Shown here one piece after another: positions 6,303 through 13,666 of a DNA stretch of 13,666 nt; within the stretch, counting starts at the first letter, position 1, and every line of letters starts with the position of its first letter. The notes below the pieces were generated by a model, which had not been told where the DNA came from, did not search any database, and was given only the letters and a program-made list of their open reading frames with translations. The stretch is from Thiobacillus sp. (lineage in GTDB: Bacteria > Pseudomonadota > Gammaproteobacteria > Burkholderiales > Thiobacillaceae). The position numbers and the translations under genes are program-made. The stretch is from assembly GCA_020216925.1 (NCBI GenBank), contig JAIWOL010000045.1:1-13666 (forward strand), written 5' to 3'.

Positions 6303-8315
6303 TTACTTCGCCAGGGTGTCGAGCGCCTGGGCGTGCTGCGCGAATTCTTTGTCGAAATCCAGGGTGTGCTTGGCGGCCGACATGGCCAGCAGGGCATGGC
6401 CGGGTTTGATCCGGATCCAGACACGCCGTTCGCGTACATAAAACATGAAAAACACGCCCAGCGTCAACAGCAGCGAGCCGAAGTAGACCACGTTCTTGCC
6501 GGGCGAACGTGTCAGCTGGAGGCCGCTGGCCTTCACTTCATCGAACTGCATCAGCTGGAGATAGATGGGCGCGCCGTACACAAACAGATCGGACAGACTG
6601 TTGAGAGTGTCGCGCACCAGCCAGCCGGTCGCGTCGTCGGCGGCAGGCGGAGGCAGCCCGGCCGAGCGGTTGGCGATTTGCAGGGCTTCAAAGGTGGAGA
6701 GCTCCAGAATGCGCAGATAGGTTTCTGCCGCCTTCTCGCGCTCCTCTTCCGGCACGCGTTTTTCGATGAAGCCGCTCAGAGCCTGGAATCCGCCGGTGGC
6801 AAACAGGGCCAGCACCTGCGTGGCGCTGAATTTCAGCTTGTCTTCGATCTCGGTGTTCCAGGCGTTTTCCGGCAAGGCCTGGCGGGCAAAGCGTGCCGCG
6901 ATTTCGGGGCGCAGGTCCGGGTTGAGCAGCACCCCGCGCAGACGCATGAAACTGTCAATGCTGCCGCTGGCATCCAGCGGCATCCGCAGATAGCGGAACG
7001 ATTCGTTCGGCGAATCGCGCACGCCCGACATCATGTACCAGCGGCCATCCAGCTCCATCGGCAGCATGTAGTTGGAATATTCGCGCGCCTGTCCGCGAGA
7101 GTCGCGCAGCTTGTACTGGAAACTGGGGCCGACGTTGCGCAGATGCTTGTTGTCTGACACGGGACTGCCGCCCAGCACGGCCATGGCGTCTCGCGGGGTA
7201 TCGATCTCGCCGCCCATGTTTTCGATGTTGAAGGGGCGGAAGTCGGTGAATTCTAGGGTGTAGTCACCCGCTGCGCTCGACAGCGTCGTGTTTTGATGCA
7301 CGACGCCCTCCACGTCAAAAGTTGCTGCCTGCGCGGAGAACAGGTTCCATCCCCGCAGCGTGAGCTTGGTGCCGCCGTCTGCGAAGCTGGCCTGGTAGAT
7401 GGCGATGCCGTCGTGAATGAGCGGATGGTTGACCGCGATCGTCGCCTCGCGGATTTTCTTGCCGGACTGGTCGAACAGTTCGAGGTCGGATTCGAAGCTC
7501 TTGGGCTGGCCGGTGGAATAGTGCTCGATGCGGAACTGCTTCAGCGCCACGGTAAACGGCAAATCCTGCACCAGGTAGCCGTCGGCCACGTTGAGAAAAG
7601 CCACATCCGCGCTCGATCCCTCGGGAATCTGCACGCTGCCGCGAAACGAGGGATTGGCGGGAGACAATCGGGAAATGGCGGGCACCTGGCTCTGCGGAAT
7701 ATCGCGCGTCTCGATCTTCTTCATGCCCAGCATTTGCTGTGCCTTGAACACCAGATTGCCGTCCATCAGGCCGCCGATGCAGATCAGCACGATTGCCGCA
7801 TGGGCGAGAAAATATCCCAGCCGGTTCCATTTGCCGGCCTTGGCGGCCAGCAACAGGCCCTCCTCACGCGCTACACGCTTGACCTGGTAGCCCTGTCCCG
7901 CGAGATAGGCCTCGGCCCGTGTGGCGAGCGCCTCCGGGGCGTATGCGGTGACAGCTTCGTGCTTGTGCTTGAAGGCCGCCAGCGACTGTTCGCTGACGTG
8001 CTCGCGAAAACTTTTCATTTCGCGCGCGAAATTGGGCGCGTTGCGCCAGATGCACACGCTGGTGGATGCGACCAGAAACGCCAGGATGAGCAGAAACCAG
8101 CCGGCGTGGTACACGTCGTACAAGCCCAGCTTTTCGAATACCTGGAACCAGTAGGGGCCGAACTGGATGATGTAATTGTTGTAAGGCTCGGCCTGCTTCA
8201 GCACGGTGCCGACGATGGAGGCGACCGCCAGAATGGAGAGCAGGCTGATGGCAAAGCGCATCGAGCTCAGAAGCTCGAACAGGGATTTTCCGAATGAAGG
8301 GGTAGCGGATTTCAT
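6303..8315 (-). CDS. resB: System II cytochrome c maturation protein ResB (Ccs1)
   Basis: ResB is the membrane chaperone that presents apocytochrome c to the heme-loading CcsA. The 670-residue protein has three N-terminal membrane helices (about 20-39, 70-90 and 166-184) and a large periplasmic domain (about 190-603). A last helix lies at about 608-628 (NVVYFGSLLLTLGVFFMFYVRE), followed by a 40-residue cytoplasmic tail. This is the standard ResB plan. N-terminal features include SSMRFAISLLSILAVASIVGT and PYNNYIIQFGPYWFQVFEKL. The start at ATG 8313-8315 lies only 14 bp after the cytochrome c4 terminator, with no clear Shine-Dalgarno. It may need read-through or a promoter hidden in the c4 gene. 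The c-type cytochromes in this window are its likely clients. Confidence 0.93.
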   Translation of the reverse strand: MKSATPSFGKSLFELLSSMRFAISLLSILAVASIVGTVLKQAEPYNNYIIQFGPYWFQVFEKLGLYDVYHAGWFLLILAFLVASTSVCIWRNAPNFAREMKSFREHVSEQSLAAFKHKHEAVTAYAPEALATRAEAYLAGQGYQVKRVAREEGLLLAAKAGKWNRLGYFLAHAAIVLICIGGLMDGNLVFKAQQMLGMKKIETRDIPQSQVPAISRLSPANPSFRGSVQIPEGSSADVAFLNVADGYLVQDLPFTVALKQFRIEHYSTGQPKSFESDLELFDQSGKKIREATIAVNHPLIHDGIAIYQASFADGGTKLTLRGWNLFSAQAATFDVEGVVHQNTTLSSAAGDYTLEFTDFRPFNIENMGGEIDTPRDAMAVLGGSPVSDNKHLRNVGPSFQYKLRDSRGQAREYSNYMLPMELDGRWYMMSGVRDSPNESFRYLRMPLDASGSIDSFMRLRGVLLNPDLRPEIAARFARQALPENAWNTEIEDKLKFSATQVLALFATGGFQALSGFIEKRVPEEEREKAAETYLRILELSTFEALQIANRSAGLPPPAADDATGWLVRDTLNSLSDLFVYGAPIYLQLMQFDEVKASGLQLTRSPGKNVVYFGSLLLTLGVFFMFYVRERRVWIRIKPGHALLAMSAAKHTLDFDKEFAQHAQALDTLAK

Positions 8316-8329
8316 GAACGTTGGAAATG

Positions 8330-8355
8330 AAAAAGGGTGACGCGCGTCACCCTTT
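8330..8355 (-). terminator. Intrinsic terminator of cytochrome c4 gene
   Basis: Bases 8332-8355 form a perfect 24-bp palindrome (AAAGGGTGACGC followed by its reverse complement). On the minus strand it ends in CCCTTTTTC. It lies 80 bp after the cytochrome c4 stop and 14 bp before the resB start codon, so it could also shape the 5' end of a read-through resB transcript. Confidence 0.75.
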
Positions 8356-8402
8356 CATCGACTCGGACGGTGCCGATAAGTTTACCCGCAAGGGGTAGGC
8401 CG

Positions 8403-8435
8403 TGGTTGCACAGCCGCGCAAGCGGCGATCCCGGC
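8403..8435. repeat. Possible degenerate dispersed palindromic (REP-like) repeat
   Basis: GCCGC-GCAA-GCGGC (8413-8426), followed by GATCCCGGCTT, resembles the common short proteobacterial repeat built around CCCGC-GAAA/GCAA-GCGGG-AATCC. Only one copy is visible here, so the assignment is tentative. Confidence 0.3.
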
Positions 8436-9050
8436 TTACCGCAGACCCTGAATGTAGGACGCGACAGCTTTCATGTCGGCATCAGTCATCTTGGCGGCAA
8501 TGCTGCGCATCATCTTGGCGGCATCGTTGGCGCGGGTGCCCACGCGGAACTCGTTCAGCTGGGCATAGATGTAGTCACCATGCTGGCCGGCCAGGCGGGG
8601 GAACTGGCTGGGAATGCCCTTGCCCTGCGGGCCGTGGCAGGACGCGCACGCGGGGACGCCCGCGCCCTGCACGCCGCCCCGATAGATTTTCTGGCCGATT
8701 AGCGCCAGAGCCTGATCTTTCGACGTAGCGGGCTTGGGCTGCTGTGCGCTGAAATAAAGCGCCAGATTTTTCATGTCCTGTTCCGACAGGTTGGCGACCA
8801 TGCCCGACATGATCGCGTTCTTGCGCGCGCCCGATTTGAATTCGGTGAGCTGTTTATAAATGTATTCAGCGTTGAGCCCGGCCAGCTTGGGGTTGGCGGC
8901 TGCGGCGCTGTTGCCATCCACTGCGTGACATCCGGCGCAGACCTGGTTGACGATGGTTTCCGCTGCCTTGGGGTCGCCCTTGACCGTGCTCGGGTTGGCG
9001 TAAGCGGAAGTGGCAACCAGTGCGGCGGCCAGGGTGACGACAAATTTCAT
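8436..9050 (-). CDS. Diheme cytochrome c4
   Basis: Cytochrome c4 is a periplasmic electron carrier made of two class I cytochrome domains, often feeding terminal oxidases. I chose ATG 9048-9050 (AGGAG 6-7 bases upstream); it gives 204 residues with a Sec signal peptide (residues 1-18, [10 protein letters not shown]). The longer open frame upstream would bury the signal. Heme motifs are CAGCH at 38-42 and CASCH at 135-139. Likely axial methionines lie in IMSGMVANL (81 or 84) and AAKMMRSIA (180 or 181). The repeated LAG(L/Q)...YIY.QL.EF..G.R pattern in both halves shows the internal duplication of the family. The gene has its own candidate promoter and a terminator, so it is probably a single-gene unit. 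It could accept electrons from flavocytochrome c; that is inferred. Confidence 0.93.
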   Translation of the reverse strand: MKFVVTLAAALVATSAYANPSTVKGDPKAAETIVNQVCAGCHAVDGNSAAAANPKLAGLNAEYIYKQLTEFKSGARKNAIMSGMVANLSEQDMKNLALYFSAQQPKPATSKDQALALIGQKIYRGGVQGAGVPACASCHGPQGKGIPSQFPRLAGQHGDYIYAQLNEFRVGTRANDAAKMMRSIAAKMTDADMKAVASYIQGLR

Positions 9051-9087
9051 GGAAGCTCCTGAAGCTTGCGAACGCGGGGATTGCAAA

Positions 9088-9116
9088 ATTTTGGCAAGCG
9101 GGTAGTTTAGCGTCAA
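9088..9116 (-). promoter_or_regulatory. Candidate sigma-70 promoter of cytochrome c4
   Basis: On the minus strand TTGACG (9111-9116), a 17-base spacer and CAAAAT (9088-9093) match five and four of six consensus bases. Transcription would start near 9081, giving a leader of about 30 nt. Confidence 0.5.
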
Positions 9117-9121
9117 CTAAT

Positions 9122-9772
9122 ATGACTGCCAAGCCTGTGCTCAATCGCGCCCAATTCCACACTTCGGTCGCCCGGCTGCGCGATTTGCCCGCCAGTCGGG
9201 CCGAGATTGCGTTCGCCGGGCGATCCAATGCCGGAAAGTCGAGCGCGATCAATCTCTTGACGCGCAAGAACCGGCTTGCCTACACCTCCAAAACGCCTGG
9301 CCGCACCCAGCTCATCAATTTTTTCGAGCTCGATGCCAATATTTTTCTGGTCGACCTGCCCGGATACGGTTACGCCAAGGTGCCGCCGGAAATCAAGGCG
9401 CAGTGGGAAGCGCTGCTGTCGCGCTATCTCCAGGAACGGGCTGCGCTGGCGGGCATGGTGCTCATCATGGATGCGCGTCACCCCCTGACGCCGCTGGACC
9501 AACGCATGCTCGACTGGTTTTTGCCACGCGGCAAACCGGTGCATATCCTGCTATCGAAGGCCGACAAGCTGTCCGGCAACGAACGGGCGCAGACGCTGCG
9601 CAAGGTGAGACAGGCGGTGGCGGCGCATGCGTGCGTCAGCGTGCAGCTATTTTCCAGCCTGTCCCGGCTGGGGGCGGAAGAAGCGGCCGCGCGGATCGAA
9701 TCCCTGCTGGAGCCGCTTGGCCCGAGCCAGAACGATGACACTGCGCCTGCCATGGCGACGCAGCACGAATAA
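9122..9772 (+). CDS. engB: Ribosome biogenesis GTP-binding protein EngB (YihA/YsxC)
   Basis: EngB is a small TRAFAC-class GTPase needed for 50S ribosomal subunit assembly. The 216-residue protein has G1 GRSNAGKS (33-40), the G2 region TSKTPGRTQ (55-63), G3 DLPGYG (78-83) and G4 SKAD (145-148; many homologs have TKAD). Length and motif spacing are typical, with a short polar C-terminal extension ([16 protein letters not shown]). The ATG at 9122-9124 has no obvious Shine-Dalgarno. A weak TTGCAA...TAGTTT pair (9081-9108) would put the transcript start close to the start codon, so the message could be nearly leaderless. It diverges from cytochrome c4 and converges on the proposed small RNA: the engB stop touches the T-run of that RNA's terminator. 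Confidence 0.95.
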   Translation: MTAKPVLNRAQFHTSVARLRDLPASRAEIAFAGRSNAGKSSAINLLTRKNRLAYTSKTPGRTQLINFFELDANIFLVDLPGYGYAKVPPEIKAQWEALLSRYLQERAALAGMVLIMDARHPLTPLDQRMLDWFLPRGKPVHILLSKADKLSGNERAQTLRKVRQAVAAHACVSVQLFSSLSRLGAEEAAARIESLLEPLGPSQNDDTAPAMATQHE

Positions 9773-9802
9773 AAAAGCCCCGACCAAGGGAGGAGTCGGG
9801 GC
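9771..9802 (-). terminator. Intrinsic terminator ending the candidate small RNA
   Basis: On the minus strand an 8-bp GC-rich perfect stem (9795-9802 with 9777-9784) and a 10-base loop are followed by TTTTTT (9771-9776). On the plus strand the stem is followed by CCAAAAG, so it does not serve as an intrinsic terminator for engB. Confidence 0.75.
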
Positions 9803-9890
9803 CAAAAGTGCCTTAAGGGGATTAAGGCATCCCGCTCAGGGAGGAGAAGCGGGAGACGATGCAAGACCGTCTGCATCATGGAGCGTGTGA
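9771..9890 (-). ncRNA. Candidate small RNA with anti-Shine-Dalgarno loops
   Basis: The gap between engB and hemB holds four tandem stem-loops. Read on the minus strand they are GATGCA/TGCATC (9858-9877), TCCCGCT/AGCGGGA (9830-9854), TGCCTTAA/TTAAGGCA (9809-9829, perfect 8 bp, loop TCCCC) and GCCCCGAC/GTCGGGGC (9777-9802). The last is followed by T6 and is a strong terminator. The second and fourth loops share CTCCTCCCT, complementary to Shine-Dalgarno sequences. The 5' end is uncertain; a weak TATTTT (9896-9901) would start it near 9889, giving about 120 nt. C-rich CCUCC loops are known in alphaproteobacterial sRNAs such as the cuckoo/CcsR type; similarity to those is by motif only. The alternative is a plus-strand hemB leader with GGA loops, but it has no terminator-like end. 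Confidence 0.6.
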
Positions 9891-9902
9891 GCCGAAAAAT
9901 AG

Positions 9903-10952
<1,050 letters not shown>

Positions 10953-10979
10953 CCATTCGACAGCCGATACCATCCAAAA

Positions 10980-11001
10980 CTCAACTTTTCTTCATGTTGA
11001 G
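10980..11001 (+). other. Weak hairpin after hemB
   Basis: CTCAAC (10980-10985) and GTTGAG (10996-11001) form a 6-bp stem around a T-rich 10-base loop, 27 bp after the hemB stop. There is no T-run downstream, so it is at best a weak terminator or an operator-like site in the 94-bp gap before the next gene. Confidence 0.3.
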
Positions 11002-11046
11002 CCGATATTCTCTACAGTCCCCCTACAATGCCGGAGGCGCTCAACC

Positions 11047-11829
11047 ATGATGACCACGATGGAAAATGTGATGCCCCCGCCAAACCAGAAGCTCCCCGAG
11101 GATTTCGAGCGCACCATCATCGATATTCCCGCGCCCGCCCCGCTGCGGGAGCTGTGTCTGAATCTGGAAGACGGTGTGCAGCAGAAAACCCTGGACGAAG
11201 AACGGTTCAAGTTCCGTTTCGCAACCAGCCAGGAGGCCCTGCGTGGCGCGTCGCTCCTGGTGCAAAAACGATACGCTTGGCGGGGGTATCCTGCGAATCC
11301 ACTCAAAAAATACCCCAACCGGGTCACCCTGCTGACAACCACTCGGGAGCGCATAGTGGGCACGGTAACCATCGGCTACGATTCGGAAGAGGGTTTGTTC
11401 GCAGACGAACTCTACAAGTCTGAGGTCGACGCGCTGCGGGCCCGGGGCGCGCGCGTCGGCGAACTGAACAAACTGGCCATCGATCACACGCTTGGCAGCA
11501 AGCATGTGCTCGGCGGGATCATTCACCTTGCCTATATTTACGGCAGCCTGATACACGGCTGCACCGATGCCGTCATCGAAGTGGTGCCGCGTCACAAACA
11601 GTTCTATTCAGCCATGCTCGGATTCGAGCAACTGGGGCCGGAGCGTCCCAATCCCAAGGCCGACAACGCGCCTGCGTTGCTGATGCATCTGCCGCTCGAC
11701 CACATGGCCAGGAAAATCGCCGAAGTCGGCGGAAAAGGGCGCGATAGCGACGATTCGAGTCTCTATCCCTACTTTTTCAGCCCCTACGAGCAAGAAGGCA
11801 TCATGAGGCGCTTGCTCAACGGGGGCTGA
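11047..11829 (+). CDS. FeeM-like N-acyl amino acid synthase (GNAT-fold acyltransferase)
   Basis: The 260-residue protein resembles the FeeM / long-chain N-acyl amino acid synthase group, which transfers an acyl chain from acyl carrier protein to an amino acid amine. Visible features are FRFATSQEALRGASLLVQKRY (56-76), the beta-strand ERIVGTVTIGYDSEEGL (101-117), GELNKLAID (138-146) and the family-typical end VPRHKQFYSAMLGFEQLG (180-197). There is no signal peptide or membrane helix, so it acts in the cytoplasm. The start at ATG 11047 is supported by GGAGG nine bases upstream; the open frame reaches further up into hemB without a ribosome site. It is the first gene of a tight three-gene operon with ThiF-like and nitroreductase-like proteins. 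No acyl carrier protein gene is in view. The amino acid acceptor cannot be read from sequence. Confidence 0.75.
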   Translation: MMTTMENVMPPPNQKLPEDFERTIIDIPAPAPLRELCLNLEDGVQQKTLDEERFKFRFATSQEALRGASLLVQKRYAWRGYPANPLKKYPNRVTLLTTTRERIVGTVTIGYDSEEGLFADELYKSEVDALRARGARVGELNKLAIDHTLGSKHVLGGIIHLAYIYGSLIHGCTDAVIEVVPRHKQFYSAMLGFEQLGPERPNPKADNAPALLMHLPLDHMARKIAEVGGKGRDSDDSSLYPYFFSPYEQEGIMRRLLNGG

Positions 11830-11830
11830 C

Positions 11831-12700
11831 GTGTCTGTGTTCAACTACGAGGAAGCGTTCTCGCGCAACATCGGCTGGTTTACCCCCTCAGAACAGCACG
11901 CGCTGAGAAGCGCGCGCGTGGCGATTGCAGGCATGGGCGGCGTCGGCGGGGTGCATTTGCTCACCCTGGCCCGACTGGGCGTAGGGCGCTTCAGAATCGC
12001 CGATCTCGACCGCTTTGCACTCGTCAATTTCAACCGCCAGGCGGGAGCCTCCTGTTCGTCGCTTGACCAGGAAAAAACCGCAGTCATGGCCCGCATGGCG
12101 CGCGATATCAATCCTGAGCTTGAGCTGGACGCCTTTTCAGACGGCGTCAGCGCAGCGAATATCGACGCCTTTCTGCGCGGCGTGGATGTCTACGTCGACG
12201 GCCTCGACTACTTTGTTTTCGAAACCCGCCGCATGGTCTACGACGCCTGCCGCGCCAGGGGTATTCCTGTGGTGCTTGCCGTACCGCTGGGCATGGGGGC
12301 GTCGCTGTTGCATTTTTTGCCCGAAGGCCCCGGTTTCGAGGACTATTTCCGGCTGGAGGACGGGGGGCGCGACGAATGGCCGGTGCGCTTCCTTGCCGGT
12401 GTCGCGCCGGCGCTGCTGCACCGCCATTACCTCGCCTACCCCGAGATCGTCGATTTCGCCGCGCAGCGCGTCCCTTCGACCGGCGCCGCCTGCCAGATCT
12501 GTTCCGGGCTGGCCGCCACGTCTGTGGCCAAACTGCTGCTTGGCCGCGGCGGTGTCGTCGGCGTGCCGCGATCATCCCAGTTCGATGCCTATACCGGCCG
12601 CTTCAAGCGTGTGTGGCGACCGGGAGGCAACCGGCACCCACTCCAGCGCCTCGCCATCGGCTACATCAACTACCGCTTGCGGCGCGCGGGCAAGGCATGA
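11831..12700 (+). CDS. ThiF/E1-like adenylyltransferase
   Basis: The 289-residue protein has the E1/ThiF/MoeB fold signature: the nucleotide-binding loop AGMGGVGGVHLL (33-44), RIADLDRFALVNFNRQ (55-70) with the key Asp and NxNRQ, and VDGLDYFVFETRR (122-134) in the acceptor-binding region. Such enzymes adenylate a carboxylate with ATP. Only one CxxC (C221-QI-C224) is seen where many relatives have two pairs for zinc, and no obvious catalytic cysteine stands out, so it may only adenylate. The GTG start (11831) lies 1 bp after the preceding stop and its own stop overlaps the next ATG, so translation is coupled. It is not next to thiamine or molybdopterin genes. Fusion of ThiF and nitroreductase domains in the mycobacterial MoeY/Rv1355c type (recalled, not searched) supports a joint function with the next gene. 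Confidence 0.88.
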   Translation: MSVFNYEEAFSRNIGWFTPSEQHALRSARVAIAGMGGVGGVHLLTLARLGVGRFRIADLDRFALVNFNRQAGASCSSLDQEKTAVMARMARDINPELELDAFSDGVSAANIDAFLRGVDVYVDGLDYFVFETRRMVYDACRARGIPVVLAVPLGMGASLLHFLPEGPGFEDYFRLEDGGRDEWPVRFLAGVAPALLHRHYLAYPEIVDFAAQRVPSTGAACQICSGLAATSVAKLLLGRGGVVGVPRSSQFDAYTGRFKRVWRPGGNRHPLQRLAIGYINYRLRRAGKA

Positions 12701-13608
12701 CGCACCCCCCTTCCGGTACTTTGCGCGCCTTGCTCGAGCGCGCGCGCTGGGCCCCTTCGGCCGACAATACCCAACCCTGGCGCTTCCACATCCTGGACGA
12801 GGCCGCCTGCCGGATCGATTATCGGCCGCATGCAGGCATGGGCGTGTTCAACCTCGATCATTACACCGGCCATCTTGCCATGGGGGGCTTGCTCGAAACC
12901 CTGCGGCTGGCCGCTGGCGCGTGCGGCTGGGACGTGGACGCATCGATCGCGGGCGGCGAGAGCGAGGACCAGGCATTTTCCGTCCACGCCCGTCTCGTTC
13001 CTGCCAAACACCGCCCCGACCCGCTTGCCGACTGGATCGAAGCGCGCAGCACGCAGCGAAGACTCATGCTTCCGCACGGGTTGTCCGAGGCCAGCCGCTT
13101 GTCCCTGGCGCGCGATCTGCCTTGTGGTTATCGCCTGGTCTGGATGACCGGACTGACGCAACGGCATCGGGTGGGACGCTTGTTGTCGCAGGTCGGCAAG
13201 GTACGGCTGCTCATGCCGGAAACCTACGAAGTCCATCGCGACACCGTGGACTGGCGCGCCCGGCATAGCGTCGACCGTATTCCCGCCGCCGCCATAGGGG
13301 TCGATCCCCTGACCCGCCGTATCATGGCTTGGGCCTTGCGGTCCCGTGCCCGCGTCGCCTGGCTCAATCGCTTTTACGGCCACCTCCTGCCCAGGCTCGA
13401 AATGGATTACCTGCCGGCCCTGGCCTGTGGCGGGCATTTTTTCCTGGTGGCGGCTGCGGGCGGAGACGGCTTGTCGCAGCGCCTGGCACACGGCGCTGCC
13501 ATGCAGCGACTGTGGTTGTCGGCCGCTCGCCACGGATTGCAATTCCAGCCCGAAATGGCCGCCCTGGTGTTTGCCCGTGTCAAGCGACACGCAGATTTAA
13601 CCCCCTGA
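12697..13608 (+). CDS. Nitroreductase-family FMN protein, possibly C-terminally altered by an IS
   Basis: The ATG at 12697 overlaps the preceding stop (ATGA), which fixes the start within a longer open frame. The 303-residue product begins with the FMN-binding signature RARWAPSADNTQPWRF (15-30). It has IEARSTQRR (114-122) in the region of the family's conserved I..R.S.R motif, and RLWLSAARHGLQFQPEMAALVFAR (271-294) near the C-terminus. Family members use FMN for NAD(P)H-dependent reduction or for oxidation of thiazoline/oxazoline-type substrates. The last residues (VKRHADLTP) and the stop lie in repeat DNA that looks like an IS end starting near 13578, so the native C-terminus may be missing. 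The catalytic core seems complete. With the acyltransferase and ThiF-like genes it suggests acylation, carboxylate activation and redox tailoring of an amino acid; this is inference. Confidence 0.82.
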   Translation: MTHPPSGTLRALLERARWAPSADNTQPWRFHILDEAACRIDYRPHAGMGVFNLDHYTGHLAMGGLLETLRLAAGACGWDVDASIAGGESEDQAFSVHARLVPAKHRPDPLADWIEARSTQRRLMLPHGLSEASRLSLARDLPCGYRLVWMTGLTQRHRVGRLLSQVGKVRLLMPETYEVHRDTVDWRARHSVDRIPAAAIGVDPLTRRIMAWALRSRARVAWLNRFYGHLLPRLEMDYLPALACGGHFFLVAAAGGDGLSQRLAHGAAMQRLWLSAARHGLQFQPEMAALVFARVKRHADLTP

Positions 13609-13666
13609 CGACATCTGGAATTGACCCCCTGGGTTAATCAACTTTCCGACGTGATCGGGGTGGGGG
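13578..13666. mobile_element. Possible end of a second IS21-like element (partial)
   Basis: TAACCCCCTG (13598-13607) and TGACCCCCTG (13622-13631) repeat with a 24-base period. Further CCCC/GGGG-rich sequence follows to the window end. The pattern resembles the multiple terminal repeats of IS21-type elements, though the sequence differs from the left-end element. The outer edge is not certain; a TG at 13578, inside the small palindrome GTGTC-AAGC-GACAC, is one candidate. No transposase is visible. Confidence 0.4.

Noticed and set aside
3924..7157. Open frame of 1077 codons on the plus strand
   Set aside because: It lies opposite the activator, ccsA and resB, all clear families on the minus strand. 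The translation is rich in His, Gln, Arg and Ala with no domain. It is an antisense shadow of GC-rich codon use.
9777..9877. Plus-strand CsrA/RsmA-binding RNA with GGA loops
   Set aside because: The loops would read GGGAGGA and GGGGA, which is attractive, but the plus strand has no T-run after the last stem while the minus strand has a clear terminator. Kept only as an alternative.
11024..11029. TACAAT as -10 box for the FeeM-like gene
   Set aside because: The only TTGA-type -35 upstream is 21 bases away, and the transcript would start at or within the ribosome site. No convincing promoter could be called here.
12015..13268. 417-codon plus-strand frame across thiF-like and nitroreductase genes
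   Set aside because: It is out of frame with both recognised proteins and its translation is low-complexity Ser/Arg/Pro; a shadow frame.

Overview
The window looks like chromosomal DNA of a high-GC, sulfur-oxidising betaproteobacterium, possibly related to Thiobacillus. This is inferred from gene content and protein style; no search was run. It carries SoxY and SoxZ, both subunits of a flavocytochrome c sulfide dehydrogenase, a cytochrome c4, system II cytochrome c maturation proteins, EngB and a magnesium-type HemB. The sequence begins and ends inside short tandem repeats with a 24-base period that resemble the ends of IS21-type insertion sequences. The window may therefore be a whole contig broken at two different IS copies.

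The left half reads on the minus strand. In transcription order it holds resB, ccsA/resC, a PAS sigma-54 activator, fccA, fccB, a Met-rich repeat protein, soxY, soxZ and a cytochrome c fragment cut off by the left IS end. Between the activator and fccA lie a perfect 16-bp palindrome, extra half-sites, an AT-rich stretch and a good -24/-12 sequence. This suggests that the adjacent activator switches on fccAB and, through a leaky terminator after fccB, the Met-rich protein and soxYZ. Together these genes would oxidise sulfide or carrier-bound sulfur in the periplasm. The ResB/CcsA pair would attach heme to the cytochromes, and cytochrome c4 (8436-9050) could pass the electrons on.

The middle holds cytochrome c4 (minus) and engB (plus), divergent from a 71-bp gap, then hemB (plus). 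The engB-hemB gap contains four tandem hairpins. Read on the minus strand they end in a strong intrinsic terminator with a T6 run, and two loops carry the same CTCCTCCCT motif. I interpret this as a small RNA with anti-Shine-Dalgarno loops, convergent to engB.

The right end is a tight plus-strand operon of three genes: a FeeM-like N-acyl amino acid synthase (GNAT fold), an E1/ThiF-like adenylyltransferase and an FMN nitroreductase-like protein. The stops and starts are 1 bp apart and 4 bp overlapping. It looks like a small undescribed biosynthetic pathway. The last gene may have lost its natural C-terminus to the right-end IS.
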